In this document: positions 44,989 to 54,450 of the stretch, piece by piece
Position numbering within the stretch: position 1 is the first letter of the stretch
How the letters are laid out: every line of letters begins with the position of its first letter
Source: Bradyrhizobium barranii subsp. apii
GTDB lineage: Bacteria; Pseudomonadota; Alphaproteobacteria; Rhizobiales; Xanthobacteraceae
Direction of reading: 5' to 3'
DNA length: 64,000 nucleotides
Assembly (NCBI RefSeq): GCF_011516635.5
Contig: NZ_CP096255.1
Coordinates: 1,858,501-1,922,500 of the forward strand
Translations under genes and position numbers: made by a program
Notes under the pieces: model-generated
What the model was told of the DNA's origin: nothing
Seen by the model: the letters and a program-made list of their open reading frames with translations, nothing else
The model's database searches: none

Positions 44989-46578
44989 ATGACCAAACCC
45001 AAAGTTCTCATTTCCGACGCGCTCTCTCCCGCTGCCGTGCAGATCTTCAAGGATCGCGGCATCGAGGTCGACTTCCAGCCCAACCTCGGCAAGGACAAGG
45101 ACAAGCTTGCCGAGATCATCGGCAATTACGACGGTCTCGCCATCCGCTCCGCGACCAAGGCGACCGCAAAAATCCTCGAGAAGGCGACCAACCTCAAGGT
45201 GATCGGCCGCGCCGGCATCGGCGTCGACAATGTCGAGATTCCCGCCGCCACGGCCAAGGGCATCATCGTGATGAACACGCCGTTCGGCAATTCGATCACG
45301 ACCGCCGAGCACGCCATCACGCTGATGCTGGCGCTCGCCCGCGAGATCCCGCAGGCCGACGCTTCGACCCAGGCCGGCAAGTGGGAGAAGAACCGCTTCA
45401 TGGGCGTGGAGATCACCGGCAAGGTGCTCGGCGTCGTCGGTTGCGGCAACATCGGCTCGATCGTCGCCGACCGCGCGCTCGGCCTGCGCATGAAGGTCGT
45501 CGCCTTCGATCCGTTCCTGTCGCCGGAGCGCGCCAAGGACATCGGTGTCGAGAAGGTCGAGCTCGACGACCTCTTGAAGCGCGCCGATTTCATCACGCTG
45601 CACACCCCGCTCACAGAGAAGACGAAGAACATCATCGACGCATCCGCGATCGCCAAGATGAAGAAGGGCGTGCGCCTGATCAACTGCGCCCGCGGTGGCC
45701 TGGTCGACGAGCAGGCGGTGGTCGATGCGCTGAATTCGAAGCACATTGCGGGCGCCGCGTTCGACGTCTTCGTCGAGGAGCCGGCGAACGCGAACGTGCT
45801 GTTCGGCCATCCCAACGTGATCTGCACGCCGCATCTCGGCGCCTCCACCACGGAAGCGCAGGAGAATGTCGCGCTCCAGGTCGCCGAGCAGATGTCGGAT
45901 TACCTGCTCACCGGCGCGATCTCGAACGCCGTCAACTTCCCGTCGATCACGGCGGAAGAAGCGCCGAAGCTGAAGCCGTTCATCTCGCTCGCCGAGAAGC
46001 TCGGCTCGTTCGCCGGCCAGCTCACCGAATCCGGTATCCTCAAGGTGCAGATCACCTATGAGGGCCACGTCGCCGAGATGAAGATCAAGGCGATCACCTC
46101 GGCCGTGCTGTCGGGCCTGCTGCGGCCGATGCTGGGCGAGGTCAACGTGGTGTCCGCTCCCGTCGTCGCCAAGGAGCGCGGCATGGTGGTGGACGAGATC
46201 GTGCGCGCCGCCCAGAGCGACTATGAGAGCCTGATTACCGTCACGGTGGCGACGGAGCGCCAGGAGCGCTCGGTCTCCGGCACCGTGTATCATGACGGCA
46301 AGCCGCGCCTCGTCGACGTCAAGGGCATCCGCGTCGACGCCGAGTTCGGCAAGTCGATGATCTACGTGACCAACGAGGACAAGCCGGGCTTCATCGGCAA
46401 GTTCGCGAGCCTGCTGGGTGACGCCAAGATCAACATCGCGACCTTCCATCTCGGCCGCGTCGCGCCGGGCTCCGATGCCATCGCGCTGATCGAGGTCGAC
46501 GGCGTCGTGCCACCCGATCTGCTCGCCAAGGTGCAGGCCCTGCCGCAGGTCAAGCAGGTCAAGGCACTGACGTTTTAA
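44989..46578 (+). CDS. serA: D-3-phosphoglycerate dehydrogenase
   Basis: A 529-residue NAD-dependent enzyme that commits carbon to serine by oxidising 3-phosphoglycerate. The NAD loop is VVGCGNIGSIVADRA, the catalytic Arg is in LINCARGGLVDE, the Glu in VFVEEPANAN and the His in CTPHLGAS. The long form has an intervening domain and a C-terminal ACT domain (YVTNEDKPGFIGKFASLLGD and VPPDLLAKVQALPQVKQVKAL), which usually binds serine for feedback control. It follows serC in the same direction; GGAAGGCGAAGGA precedes the ATG. Confidence 0.96.
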   Translation: MTKPKVLISDALSPAAVQIFKDRGIEVDFQPNLGKDKDKLAEIIGNYDGLAIRSATKATAKILEKATNLKVIGRAGIGVDNVEIPAATAKGIIVMNTPFGNSITTAEHAITLMLALAREIPQADASTQAGKWEKNRFMGVEITGKVLGVVGCGNIGSIVADRALGLRMKVVAFDPFLSPERAKDIGVEKVELDDLLKRADFITLHTPLTEKTKNIIDASAIAKMKKGVRLINCARGGLVDEQAVVDALNSKHIAGAAFDVFVEEPANANVLFGHPNVICTPHLGASTTEAQENVALQVAEQMSDYLLTGAISNAVNFPSITAEEAPKLKPFISLAEKLGSFAGQLTESGILKVQITYEGHVAEMKIKAITSAVLSGLLRPMLGEVNVVSAPVVAKERGMVVDEIVRAAQSDYESLITVTVATERQERSVSGTVYHDGKPRLVDVKGIRVDAEFGKSMIYVTNEDKPGFIGKFASLLGDAKINIATFHLGRVAPGSDAIALIEVDGVVPPDLLAKVQALPQVKQVKALTF

Positions 46579-46598
46579 TCGCGCTCTCACCACTTGCC

Positions 46599-46682
46599 GT
46601 CATGGCCGGGCTTGACCCGGCCATCCACGCCTTGCCTTGCGCGCGGAAAGACGTGGATGCCCGGGACAAGCCCGGGCATGAC
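46599..46682. repeat. GTCATGGCCGGGCTTG inverted repeat
   Basis: GTCATGGCCGGGCTTGACCCGGCCATCCACG pairs with CGTGGATGCCCGGGACAAGCCCGGGCATGAC. It begins 20 bases after serA and may end the serC-serA transcript. The 316-base gap 46579-46894 also carries three GTACCAA copies. Confidence 0.85.
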
Positions 46683-46827
46683 GAGTGGATAGAGCGGTGC
46701 GCGCGCCACGGAATGACGACCGTCATATATTCCGACCTGCGGAACAACCACGCCGCCCTCCCGAGAGGGCGGCGTTTTTGTTGATATTGCGGCCCGCTTT
46801 ATTTCTCCCAAGCCAGTCGAACTTTGT

Positions 46828-46874
46828 GTACCAATGGCGTCCAAGAACGCCTCGTACCAACGCCTCCGTACCAA
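46828..46874 (+). promoter_or_regulatory. Three GTACCAA copies before the thiolase gene
   Basis: GTACCAA occurs at 46828-46834, 46854-46860 and 46868-46874, all in the same orientation, with CGCCTC before the last two. They end 20 bases before the thiolase ATG. Repeated half-sites might bind a regulator; they may equally be chance or a short duplication. Confidence 0.3.
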
Positions 46875-46894
46875 TGTTCGAAAGGGAGAAAACA

Positions 46895-48067
46895 ATGCGT
46901 GAAGCCGTCATCGTTTCCTATGCGCGCACGGGCCTGGCCAAATCCGGCCGTGGCGGGTTCAACATCACGCCGCCGATGTCGCTCGCGGCCCACGCCATCC
47001 AGCACGCGGTCGACCGCGCCGGCGTCGAGAAGGACTATGTCGAGGATTGCTATCTCGGCAATTGCGCCCATGGCGCGCCGAACATCGGCCGTCAGGCCGC
47101 GCTGCTCGCCGGCCTGCCGACCACCACGGCCGGCGTTTCCGTGAACCGCTTCTGCTCGTCGGGCCTGCAGACCATCGCGATGGCCGCCAACTCGATCCGC
47201 TCCGACGGCGCCGACTGCATCGTTGCCGGCGGCGTCGAGAGCATCTCGATCCCGGGCGGCGGCTCGCCGAAGGAATCGATCGATCCGGAGCTGCTCAAGG
47301 TCGCGCCCGATATCTTCATGGCGATGATCGACACCGCCGACATCGTCGCCGAGCGCTACAAACTCAGCCGCGAATATCAGGACGAGTTCTCGCTGGAATC
47401 GCAGCGCCGCATGGCCGCGGCCCAGCAGGCGAACAAGTTCAAGGACGAGATCGTCCCGATGAAGACCAAAATGAAGGTCGTCGACAAGGCGACCAAGGCC
47501 GAGAGCATCGTCGATTACGTCGTCGATCGCGATGAATGCAATCGCCCTGAAACCACGCTGGAAGGATTGGCAAAACTCGAGCCGGTGAAGGGTCCCGGCA
47601 AGTTCGTCACCGCCGGCAATGCCAGCCAGCTCTCCGACGGCGCCGCCGCGGTGGTGCTGATGGAAGCCAAGGATGCCGAGAAGCGCGGCCTCAAGCCGCT
47701 CGGCCGGTTCGTCGCCTGGGCAACGGCCGGCTGCGAGCCCGACGAGATGGGCATCGGCCCGGTGTTCGCGATCCCGAAGCTGCTGAAGCGCACCGGCCTG
47801 AAGATCGACGACATCGATCTGTGGGAGCTCAACGAGGCCTTCGCCAGCCAGTGCCTCTACTCGCGCGACAAGCTCGGCATCGATCCCGCCAAGTACAACG
47901 TCAATGGCGGCTCGATCGCGATCGGTCATCCCTTCGGCATGACCGGCGCGCGTCTCACCGGCCACATCCTCCAGGAAGGTGCGCGCCGCAAGGCCAAGTG
48001 GGGCGTCGTGACCATGTGCATCGGCGGCGGCCAGGGCGGCGCCGGCCTGTTCGAGATCTACAGCTGA
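46895..48067 (+). CDS. Thiolase family acetyl-CoA C-acyltransferase
   Basis: A 390-residue thiolase. The nucleophile is Cys87 (NRFCSSGLQT), with His345 (GHPFGMTGAR) and Cys375 (CIGGGQG) completing the site. It starts MREAVIVSYARTGLAKSGRG. Thiolases make or break acetoacetyl- or 3-oxoacyl-CoA; the RPETTLEGLAKLEP region and GANASQLSD-like GNASQLSDG fit a beta-oxidation type rather than PhaA, but this is not certain. GGGAG lies 8 bases before the ATG. It has its own terminator. Confidence 0.93.
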   Translation: MREAVIVSYARTGLAKSGRGGFNITPPMSLAAHAIQHAVDRAGVEKDYVEDCYLGNCAHGAPNIGRQAALLAGLPTTTAGVSVNRFCSSGLQTIAMAANSIRSDGADCIVAGGVESISIPGGGSPKESIDPELLKVAPDIFMAMIDTADIVAERYKLSREYQDEFSLESQRRMAAAQQANKFKDEIVPMKTKMKVVDKATKAESIVDYVVDRDECNRPETTLEGLAKLEPVKGPGKFVTAGNASQLSDGAAAVVLMEAKDAEKRGLKPLGRFVAWATAGCEPDEMGIGPVFAIPKLLKRTGLKIDDIDLWELNEAFASQCLYSRDKLGIDPAKYNVNGGSIAIGHPFGMTGARLTGHILQEGARRKAKWGVVTMCIGGGQGGAGLFEIYS

Positions 48068-48084
48068 TCCAGGCCACGTGAATG

Positions 48085-48119
48085 AAAAAGGCACGGCGCC
48101 GCAAGCGCCGTGCCTTTTT
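48085..48119 (+). terminator. Rho-independent terminator after the thiolase
   Basis: AAAAAGGCACGGCG and CGCCGTGCCTTTTT form a 14-bp stem with a short loop and T5, 17 bases after the stop. A textbook intrinsic terminator that could work in both directions. Confidence 0.95.
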
Positions 48120-48216
48120 CGTTGCAGCAATCGCCTCAAGCTCGAGGTCAGCAGGTTCCTGGACACGGTGCGCGGCATGATCGCGCGCCGCTCGCGACAG
48201 CAAGACGCATCTTGGA

Positions 48217-49149
48217 CTAGGCAGCCGACATATTCTTCACGGTCGTCTCGGCTTGCTCGGCGAGCCAGTTCACGAACAATTCGACGCTGCGATCGCCGAT
48301 CAGATCGGCTGGCCACTGGGCAACCTGAATTTTTGTGCACTCGACTGTGGGGTAATTGGCGAGTGCGGACACGAGGCGTCCAGACGAAACCGCATCTGCG
48401 ATCAGAAGCGAGCGCCCCAGTGTCACGCCGGCCCCCTCGGCCGCAGCCGACATGCACATTCCCATGTCGTCCAGCGTCAGGCTGCCGGCGGCAGCGCCCG
48501 ATTTCGGCAATCCCAGGCGTCTGAACCAGGAGGGCCAGCCCCAGTCGCCGGTCGCGTTGTCGCCTTTGTGGATGAGCGGCAGGGCCAGCAGGCCGTCGGG
48601 GTCGGTCAAGGGACGCCGCCGGGGCAACAGGTGCGGCGCGCAGACGGGAAAGATCCGCTCCCAAAACAGCGGCAATTGCGTCGACGTCCGCCGTGCGTCT
48701 TCGCTCGCGTTCCAGACAATTCGCACGTCGAGCGGCCGCCTTGAGCTGTCCCCTGTCTCCAGTGGTTTGAGATCAACGTTGATCGACGGATGTCGCGCCG
48801 TAAAGTCCGGCAGACGGCGGACGAGCCACCATGTTGCCAACGCCGAGCTCGCGCCCACGCGCAACGTCGTTCGGTTCGAGCGCCGCCGCACCTGAGCATC
48901 CAGCGCACCAAGCGCGTCGAGTGCTGCCGCAAGCTCCTGCCTGAGCTGCGCGCCGGCGGGTGTTATCCCGATCCCCGGGTTCTGCCGTTGCAACAATGCG
49001 ACCCCGAAATGGTCCTCCAGCTTTCGGATCTGATGGCTGACCGCACTCTGTGTGACGCCCAGCTCCGCCGCGGCGCGTGTGAATGAACCATGGCGGGTGA
49101 CGGCGTCGAACGCGACGAGGGGTGCGAAGGGTGGCAAGCGGCGTGGCAT
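48217..49149 (-). CDS. LysR-family regulator, divergent from an MFS gene
   Basis: A 310-residue LysR protein. The DNA-binding domain is LVAFDAVTRHGSFTRAAAEL GVTQSAVSHQIRKLEDHFG; the effector domain follows. The start at 49149 (MPRRLPPFAPLV) is family-typical. It is divergent from the DHA2 transporter with 106 bases between, the usual arrangement for a regulator and its target pump. An inverted repeat next to its start may be its site. Confidence 0.9.
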   Translation of the reverse strand: MPRRLPPFAPLVAFDAVTRHGSFTRAAAELGVTQSAVSHQIRKLEDHFGVALLQRQNPGIGITPAGAQLRQELAAALDALGALDAQVRRRSNRTTLRVGASSALATWWLVRRLPDFTARHPSINVDLKPLETGDSSRRPLDVRIVWNASEDARRTSTQLPLFWERIFPVCAPHLLPRRRPLTDPDGLLALPLIHKGDNATGDWGWPSWFRRLGLPKSGAAAGSLTLDDMGMCMSAAAEGAGVTLGRSLLIADAVSSGRLVSALANYPTVECTKIQVAQWPADLIGDRSVELFVNWLAEQAETTVKNMSAA

Positions 49150-49158
49150 CTCGGTCTC

Positions 49159-49192
49159 CTCAAGCCATGATACAGATTCATGAGCTTTTGAG
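49159..49192. promoter_or_regulatory. Candidate LysR binding site
   Basis: CATGA (49166-49170) and TCATG (49178-49182) with a 7-base centre form a dyad, with CTCAA and TTGAG further out. Position just upstream of the lysR start, in the shared lysR-MFS gap, suits autoregulation. The T-N11-A form is approximate. Confidence 0.4.
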
Positions 49193-49255
49193 GAACCATC
49201 ATTCGACCAGAGCCTGTTGCCCGGCCATCCATGCTCGATGGAGGCCGCAACGATC

Positions 49256-50698
49256 ATGCTCGACAAACCCCAGCAGAATGATGATGAAACGCGGAGCGCC
49301 AGTTGGCGTGCCGACGACGGCCATCGCGGCAATCGCATGTCCCTGGAAACGGCGACGCTGCTTGCAGCGTGCTTGAGCGGCTTTCTGTTTCAAGTCGACC
49401 TGACCGCTCTGGCAGCTGCCTTGCCCGACATTGGCCGCGACCTCGGCGCCGCTTCCGCGCGAGCGGCCTGGGCCATCGACGTCTATAGCCTTGCCTTGAT
49501 CTTCTGTCTGCCGATTGCAGGTAGCCTTGCCGACAGATACGGACGCGTTCAAATGTTCACTTGGGGTGCAGGGCTGTTTGGCCTGGCTTCTCTGCTGTGT
49601 GCGTGCGCGACCACGTTCGACGTTCTGCTGACATTCCGCACATTGCAAGGTATCGCCGGTGCTTGCATCACCAGCACCTCGTCCGCCCTCCTTGCCGGTG
49701 CCTACGAGGGGCCTCGCCGTGCGCGGGCGTTTGGACTTTGGGGCACGATCGTCGGTGCCTCGATGGTCGCTGGCCCGCCGCTCGGATCGTTGCTGGCCGA
49801 TACGATCGGGTGGCGTTGGATTTTTTGGGTCAACTTGCCGCTTTGCGCACTCTTGGTTGTTCTGGTGCTGTGCAGAATTGGCAATGGGCTCGACCAGCAG
49901 CGTTCGAGCGCCAAGGTGGATTGGCTCGGTGCCGGCCTTCTTGCGATCACGTCGGCGACGCTCGCGTTTATGTTGCTGGAAGCGCCCGCGCTCGGCGGCA
50001 TCGCGTCGGCGACGTTCCTGGCGGGCCTCGCCGCTTCGGGGATTGCGCTGCTTTTGTTCGTTTGGGTGGAACGCCGGCACCCCAACCCGGCGTTCGATCT
50101 CAAGCTGTTCGGATCCCGGCAGTTCATCGCGATGTGCCTCGTCCCGATCGCGGGATCGACCGGATTCTGGTCGCTGCTCGTCTACGTGCCGCAATTGGCG
50201 CGCGGACCATTGGGTCTCAGCCCGCTCGGGGCGGGTTGGCTCCTGGTCGCGCTCACATTGCCGATGATGGTGTTGCCGCGCTATGGCGCGGCCTTGACGA
50301 CCCGCATCCCGTCACGGTCGTTCTTCTGTGGTGGTCTCGCGCTTATCGGGATGGCTGACCTGGCGCTTGGTGCGATCTCCGGCGCACATGCGGGGCCGGG
50401 CACGTTAGCAATGACCGTCATCGCGTTGCTGCTCAGCGGATCGGGCTGTGCCGTGATCAACGCTCAGATCACCGCCGCCGCCGTGTCGGCGGTTCCAGGC
50501 GATCGTGCGGCGACCGCATCGGCAATTTGCGTCACGATGCGCCAAATCGGTTTCAGCTTCGGGATCGCGCTTCTGGGCGCGGCCCTGCAGCTCAGCCCGA
50601 ACGGCGACTATCTCGCCGCCTTCATCGTTGCAGGCGCATCGACCCTTGTCCTGACCGCCATCGTCTATTGGCTCATGGACGGGAAACAGGCTGCATAG
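49256..50698 (+). CDS. DHA2-type MFS drug exporter (14 helices)
   Basis: A 480-residue EmrB/QacA-like protein. It shows LSGFLFQVDLTALAAALPDI in helix 1, the motif A GSLADRYGRVQ, motif B LTFRTLQGIAGACITSTSSA and WGTIVGASMVAGPPLGSLLA (motif C). A GDRAATASAICVTMRQIGFS segment lies before the last helices. Exports lipophilic or aromatic compounds by proton antiport; substrate unknown. The ATG at 49256 has GGAGG 11 bases upstream; ATG at 49238 or 49337 is possible. Probable target of the divergent LysR protein. Confidence 0.9.
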   Translation: MLDKPQQNDDETRSASWRADDGHRGNRMSLETATLLAACLSGFLFQVDLTALAAALPDIGRDLGAASARAAWAIDVYSLALIFCLPIAGSLADRYGRVQMFTWGAGLFGLASLLCACATTFDVLLTFRTLQGIAGACITSTSSALLAGAYEGPRRARAFGLWGTIVGASMVAGPPLGSLLADTIGWRWIFWVNLPLCALLVVLVLCRIGNGLDQQRSSAKVDWLGAGLLAITSATLAFMLLEAPALGGIASATFLAGLAASGIALLLFVWVERRHPNPAFDLKLFGSRQFIAMCLVPIAGSTGFWSLLVYVPQLARGPLGLSPLGAGWLLVALTLPMMVLPRYGAALTTRIPSRSFFCGGLALIGMADLALGAISGAHAGPGTLAMTVIALLLSGSGCAVINAQITAAAVSAVPGDRAATASAICVTMRQIGFSFGIALLGAALQLSPNGDYLAAFIVAGASTLVLTAIVYWLMDGKQAA

Positions 50699-50778
50699 CG
50701 GCGCGCCCCGTGCCCTTTTTGCTTGGGCTTTTCCAGAGAGCGAGATGAGTTTGGGTTGAACAGTAAGGGACGCGCCGC

Positions 50779-51005
50779 TCTCTCGCTCCCTCACGCCGCT
50801 CTTACGGGGAGAGGGTGGGGTGAGGGGCTGTCTCCACAGGCTTGATTTGAGTTGAGGGTATGAAGGGTTCGGCGGCATCAGAGATGTCGGGTGGACCGCC
50901 CATCGTGGCTGCACGTTACCCTGCCCCTCACCCGGATCGCGCCGGACGATGCTGCGCATCGCCGGGGGCGATCCGACCTCTCCCCGCAGAAGGGCGGGGA
51001 GAGGT
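50779..51005. repeat. Composite CTCCCC/GGGGAG repeats after the MFS gene
   Basis: CTCTCTCGCTCCCTCACG and CTTACGGGGAGAGGGTGGGGTG on the left match CCTGCCCCTCACCC and ACCTCTCCCCGC...GCGGGGAGAGGT on the right, with CGATGCTGCGCATCG inside. It fills the 317-base gap 50699-51015 between two convergent genes. Confidence 0.75.
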
Positions 51006-51015
51006 TGAAGGCAAC

Positions 51016-54000
51016 TTAAGCCCCCACCGCCACCGGTGCGAACACCACCTCGATCAGCGTGCCGGAATTGCCCGCGCTCTTGATGTTGAACCTAGCACGG
51101 TTGGCTTCGACAAGAGCCTTGGTCAGTGACAGGCTCAGCGCCGAACTGTCCGCGGCATCGCCGGGCGGTGGCGTGCGGAACGGCTCCATCGCGGCGGCGA
51201 CCTCGCGCTCGCTCAGGCCGTGGCCGGTGTCGCGGATGCGCAACGCGATTTCGCCGCGGTCGGTGAGCGCGGTCGAGACGATGACCTGGCCGCCGGCGCT
51301 GGCGAGCCGGATCGAGTTCGAGATCAGGTTCATGGTGATCTGCCGCATCGCGCGCGCGTCCACGCTCACCTGCGGCAACGCATGCCCGAGCGAGGTACGG
51401 ATGATGATGCGCTCGCGGTTGGCCTGCGGCTGCATCACCGTGACGCAGGCTTCGACGAGATCGTTGAGGTTGAGGTTGGCGAAATTGAGATCGAGCTTGC
51501 CGGTCTCGATCCGCGACAGCTCCAGGAGATCGTCGATGATGGTGATGACGCGCTCGCCGGAGGCGCGGATGTCCTTCATGTATTCGCCGTAGCGCTCGTT
51601 GCCGAGCGTGCCGAAGCGTTCGGAGATCATCACCTCGGCGAAGCCGATGATGGCGTTGAGCGGCGTGCGGATCTCGTGGCTGATCCGCGCCAGCATGTCG
51701 GCCTTGGCATTCGCCGCGCCGTCGGCGAGACGGCGGGCGTTCTTGAGCTCGCTCTCGCCCTTCTTGTTCTGCGAGAGGTCGCGGAACACGGCGAAGAAGT
51801 TCGGGCCGTCGGGCCTGGTGCGGCCCATGATCATGGCGAGCGGAATGACGCCGCCCTTCTTCTCGCGCCCCAGCACCTCGCGGCCGAGGTCGAGCAGGCT
51901 CGCGATGTCCTGACTCTTGAGGCTTTCGAGATAGTCGACCACGATTTGCTGGCTCTCCGGCGCGAACAGCGTCACCAGGTTCCGCTGCATCAGCGTTTCG
52001 CCGTCATAGCCGAACAGCGCTTCCGCGCTGCGATTGCAGGCGTGGATGTTGCCTTCGGCATCGAACATGACGATGCCCTCGGCGGTGGTGTCGAGGATCG
52101 CGGCGAGATCCTGGGCGTCGGCATCGCCGGCCTCGGGCTCGAGCTCGGGCGCGTAGGGGAAGGATTCTGCGACGACGGGTTCGACGACGACAGGCGGCGC
52201 GACGGCAGGCGCGGCAACGACTGTTGCGGCTTGCGGCAGCGCACAGATCAGCGCATGCGCGCTCGCGCCGTCCCAGTCGATCGTGTGCAGATGCGCCTCG
52301 GTGGTCGGAAGCGGCTCCTGGCCGTTCGCCACCGTCGCGCTGATCGTCACCGGCGTGCCAGCTTGCGACGTGCTGCTCGCCGCCGACACGCCCGGTTCGA
52401 CATAGAGCGCATCGAGCCCGCCGGCATCCTCCAGCGCGCCCAGGCTGGAATAGCCCATGCGCGCGAGGAAGGCGGGGTTGGCGTAGAGCAGCCGGTCGAG
52501 CCGGTAGATCAAAATGCCCGTCGGCAGCAAATCGAGCAGTGCGCGGTCGCGCACGCTGTGGCCCTGCGCGGGCGGCGCGGGTTCGGTCAGCCATTCGGCC
52601 GGCGCGTGCGGCGCCTCGGGCTCCGGCATCGGCGGTTCGGGCGTGGTTTCCGCCGTCGACGGCTCGGCCGTGACGGCAGCGATGGTCTCGCGTTCGCGTT
52701 CGAGGCGCTCGGACAATTGCCGGGCGAGCTCGTTGAACGCGCTGTTCTCGACCGGCGTCAGCGTCGGCGATCGCGCATCGCCGGGCGGGCGGAACGGCAC
52801 GACATTGGGAGGCGTTTCCACTGGTGTTTCCAGATCGGTTGGGTGTGAATTCGCGTCGGCTACGGGTTCGGGCAGTTCGGGTTCAGGTGTCGGCTCAGGC
52901 TCGGGCTCGGGTGCGGGCGGCTCGCTCGGCGGAGGCGACGCTTCCGCCACGGGCTCCGGCTCGGGATCGACGACGTCGGCGGAGAGGCCGTGCTGTGCGG
53001 GGGGCGCGGCGAACAGCTCAAAGCGCCTGAGCGCATCGAGCCGGTTCAGTCCGTCGAGATCGCGACAGACGCCAAAGCCCCTGAAGCCCGCGAAATTGCG
53101 TTCGCGGTCGTAGACCGGCAGGCCCGCGAGTTCGACCGGCAGATGCTCGCCGCCATCGGCCGGCCAGTTCACGGTGATCCCGGCCCAGGTGTCGTGGCTT
53201 GCAAGCGCCTGCGCCACGCGGCCATCAGGATCGAGCGAAAACTCGTCGGCGATCTCGCGCCAGGGGCGGCCGAAGCCGGCGGCGGTGTGCGCACCGATCA
53301 GGTGGATGAACTCGTCTGAGCCGAGCACAAAGCGCCCCTCCGCATCCACCTGCCACAGGAAGCGCAGCGGATGCTGACGCGGTGCGGACGGCTCCGCTGG
53401 CGGCGGTTCGACCATGTGTGAGGTGATCGGCGCGGCCTGCGGCGACACAATGGCCTCTCGCGGGTTTTCAACCGGAGTTTTGGGCGCGGCGTCGATCGCT
53501 TCGCTGACAGTTTCCTGGACAGGCGCTTCGGCCGCCTCCGGGATCGTGACGACCTCCGGCATCGCGTCGCTCGCGGCGTGCGCGATCGTCTCTGATGGCG
53601 GGGCGGTCTCGGTCGGAGCCGGCGTTTCGACCGGCTCGGCGAAGGCATCGAACAGCGCGATTCCGGATGCAGCCTGGTTCGACAGCGCAGGCTGCGCATG
53701 GTCCGGCACTGCGGCCGGAGGGACCGGCGGAGCGTCGGGCGCGGGCTCAGCGGCTTGTTCGCGCGCACTATTCTCTTCGAGGTCGGGCGCCGCCGGCCGG
53801 GCGGCCGGCTCGATCAGCGCGACCAGGCCGACATCGGCGCCGACGCCGACCCGTTGCAGCACCATCTGGCCGATGCCGATCGGCGTCTCGGCACGGCCCT
53901 TCGCCAGCGCATCGCTGCGGGCCTGGTCGAGGCCGGCATCGCCGAGATCGCGGAAGCCGAGCAGGGAGCGGGCGGCTTCGCTGGCGCCGACGAACAGGCC

Positions 54001-54450
54001 GTCGGGCGCGAACGCCGCCATCGGCACCTTGGCGCCCTCGACGAGACGATGCAGGCGTTCGACCAGCGGCATGGAGCGCAGCATCGGATCCATCGCGGTG
54101 ACGAGCACGCCGGAGCTTCCGTCGGCGAAGTCGAGACGGGCGCAGGCGCAGGTCATCAGCATGCCCAAGCGGGCGCCGAAGCCGTGCAGCCGTTCCAGCC
54201 TGATCGCGCCGTTCGGCGCCAGCCGGCGCGCGAGCCGGGCGACCTGGCGGCGATGGCTGTCGGCCGGGCCGAAGGTCCTGTCCGCAAGCGCTGTGGCATT
54301 AGCCGCGCCGAACAGCTTTGCACCGACCGGATTGGCCCAGAGCACGCGCGTGCCGTCGATCGACCAGAGCCAGGCGGGCAGCGGGGAGGTCGCGTGCACG
54401 GCCAGCCGGGGATCGCCCACGCCTCGCAACTGGAAATCCGAACTCGTCAT
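51016..54450 (-). CDS. Large PAS-containing histidine kinase, PdhS-like
   Basis: A 1144-residue soluble sensor kinase. Several PAS-like segments occur (about 375-470, 650-700 and 800-880: AAILDTTAEGIVMFDAEGNI, CNRSAEALFGYDGETLMQRN), linked by long Pro/Glu/Ala-rich stretches. The kinase core is RISHEIRTPLNAIIGFAEVM with phospho-acceptor His925, NLISNSIRLA (N box) and RDTGHGL (G1). The dimer domain closely resembles PdhS/PleC-type cell-cycle kinases acting on DivK. The G2 box, normally GTGLGLPL, reads SSALSLSL, so ATP binding may be altered. No membrane segment. Confidence 0.88.
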   Translation of the reverse strand: MTSSDFQLRGVGDPRLAVHATSPLPAWLWSIDGTRVLWANPVGAKLFGAANATALADRTFGPADSHRRQVARLARRLAPNGAIRLERLHGFGARLGMLMTCACARLDFADGSSGVLVTAMDPMLRSMPLVERLHRLVEGAKVPMAAFAPDGLFVGASEAARSLLGFRDLGDAGLDQARSDALAKGRAETPIGIGQMVLQRVGVGADVGLVALIEPAARPAAPDLEENSAREQAAEPAPDAPPVPPAAVPDHAQPALSNQAASGIALFDAFAEPVETPAPTETAPPSETIAHAASDAMPEVVTIPEAAEAPVQETVSEAIDAAPKTPVENPREAIVSPQAAPITSHMVEPPPAEPSAPRQHPLRFLWQVDAEGRFVLGSDEFIHLIGAHTAAGFGRPWREIADEFSLDPDGRVAQALASHDTWAGITVNWPADGGEHLPVELAGLPVYDRERNFAGFRGFGVCRDLDGLNRLDALRRFELFAAPPAQHGLSADVVDPEPEPVAEASPPPSEPPAPEPEPEPTPEPELPEPVADANSHPTDLETPVETPPNVVPFRPPGDARSPTLTPVENSAFNELARQLSERLERERETIAAVTAEPSTAETTPEPPMPEPEAPHAPAEWLTEPAPPAQGHSVRDRALLDLLPTGILIYRLDRLLYANPAFLARMGYSSLGALEDAGGLDALYVEPGVSAASSTSQAGTPVTISATVANGQEPLPTTEAHLHTIDWDGASAHALICALPQAATVVAAPAVAPPVVVEPVVAESFPYAPELEPEAGDADAQDLAAILDTTAEGIVMFDAEGNIHACNRSAEALFGYDGETLMQRNLVTLFAPESQQIVVDYLESLKSQDIASLLDLGREVLGREKKGGVIPLAMIMGRTRPDGPNFFAVFRDLSQNKKGESELKNARRLADGAANAKADMLARISHEIRTPLNAIIGFAEVMISERFGTLGNERYGEYMKDIRASGERVITIIDDLLELSRIETGKLDLNFANLNLNDLVEACVTVMQPQANRERIIIRTSLGHALPQVSVDARAMRQITMNLISNSIRLASAGGQVIVSTALTDRGEIALRIRDTGHGLSEREVAAAMEPFRTPPPGDAADSSALSLSLTKALVEANRARFNIKSAGNSGTLIEVVFAPVAVGA

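Noticed and set aside
44932..46593. 553-codon minus-strand frame opposite serA
   Set aside because: Antisense shadow of serA.
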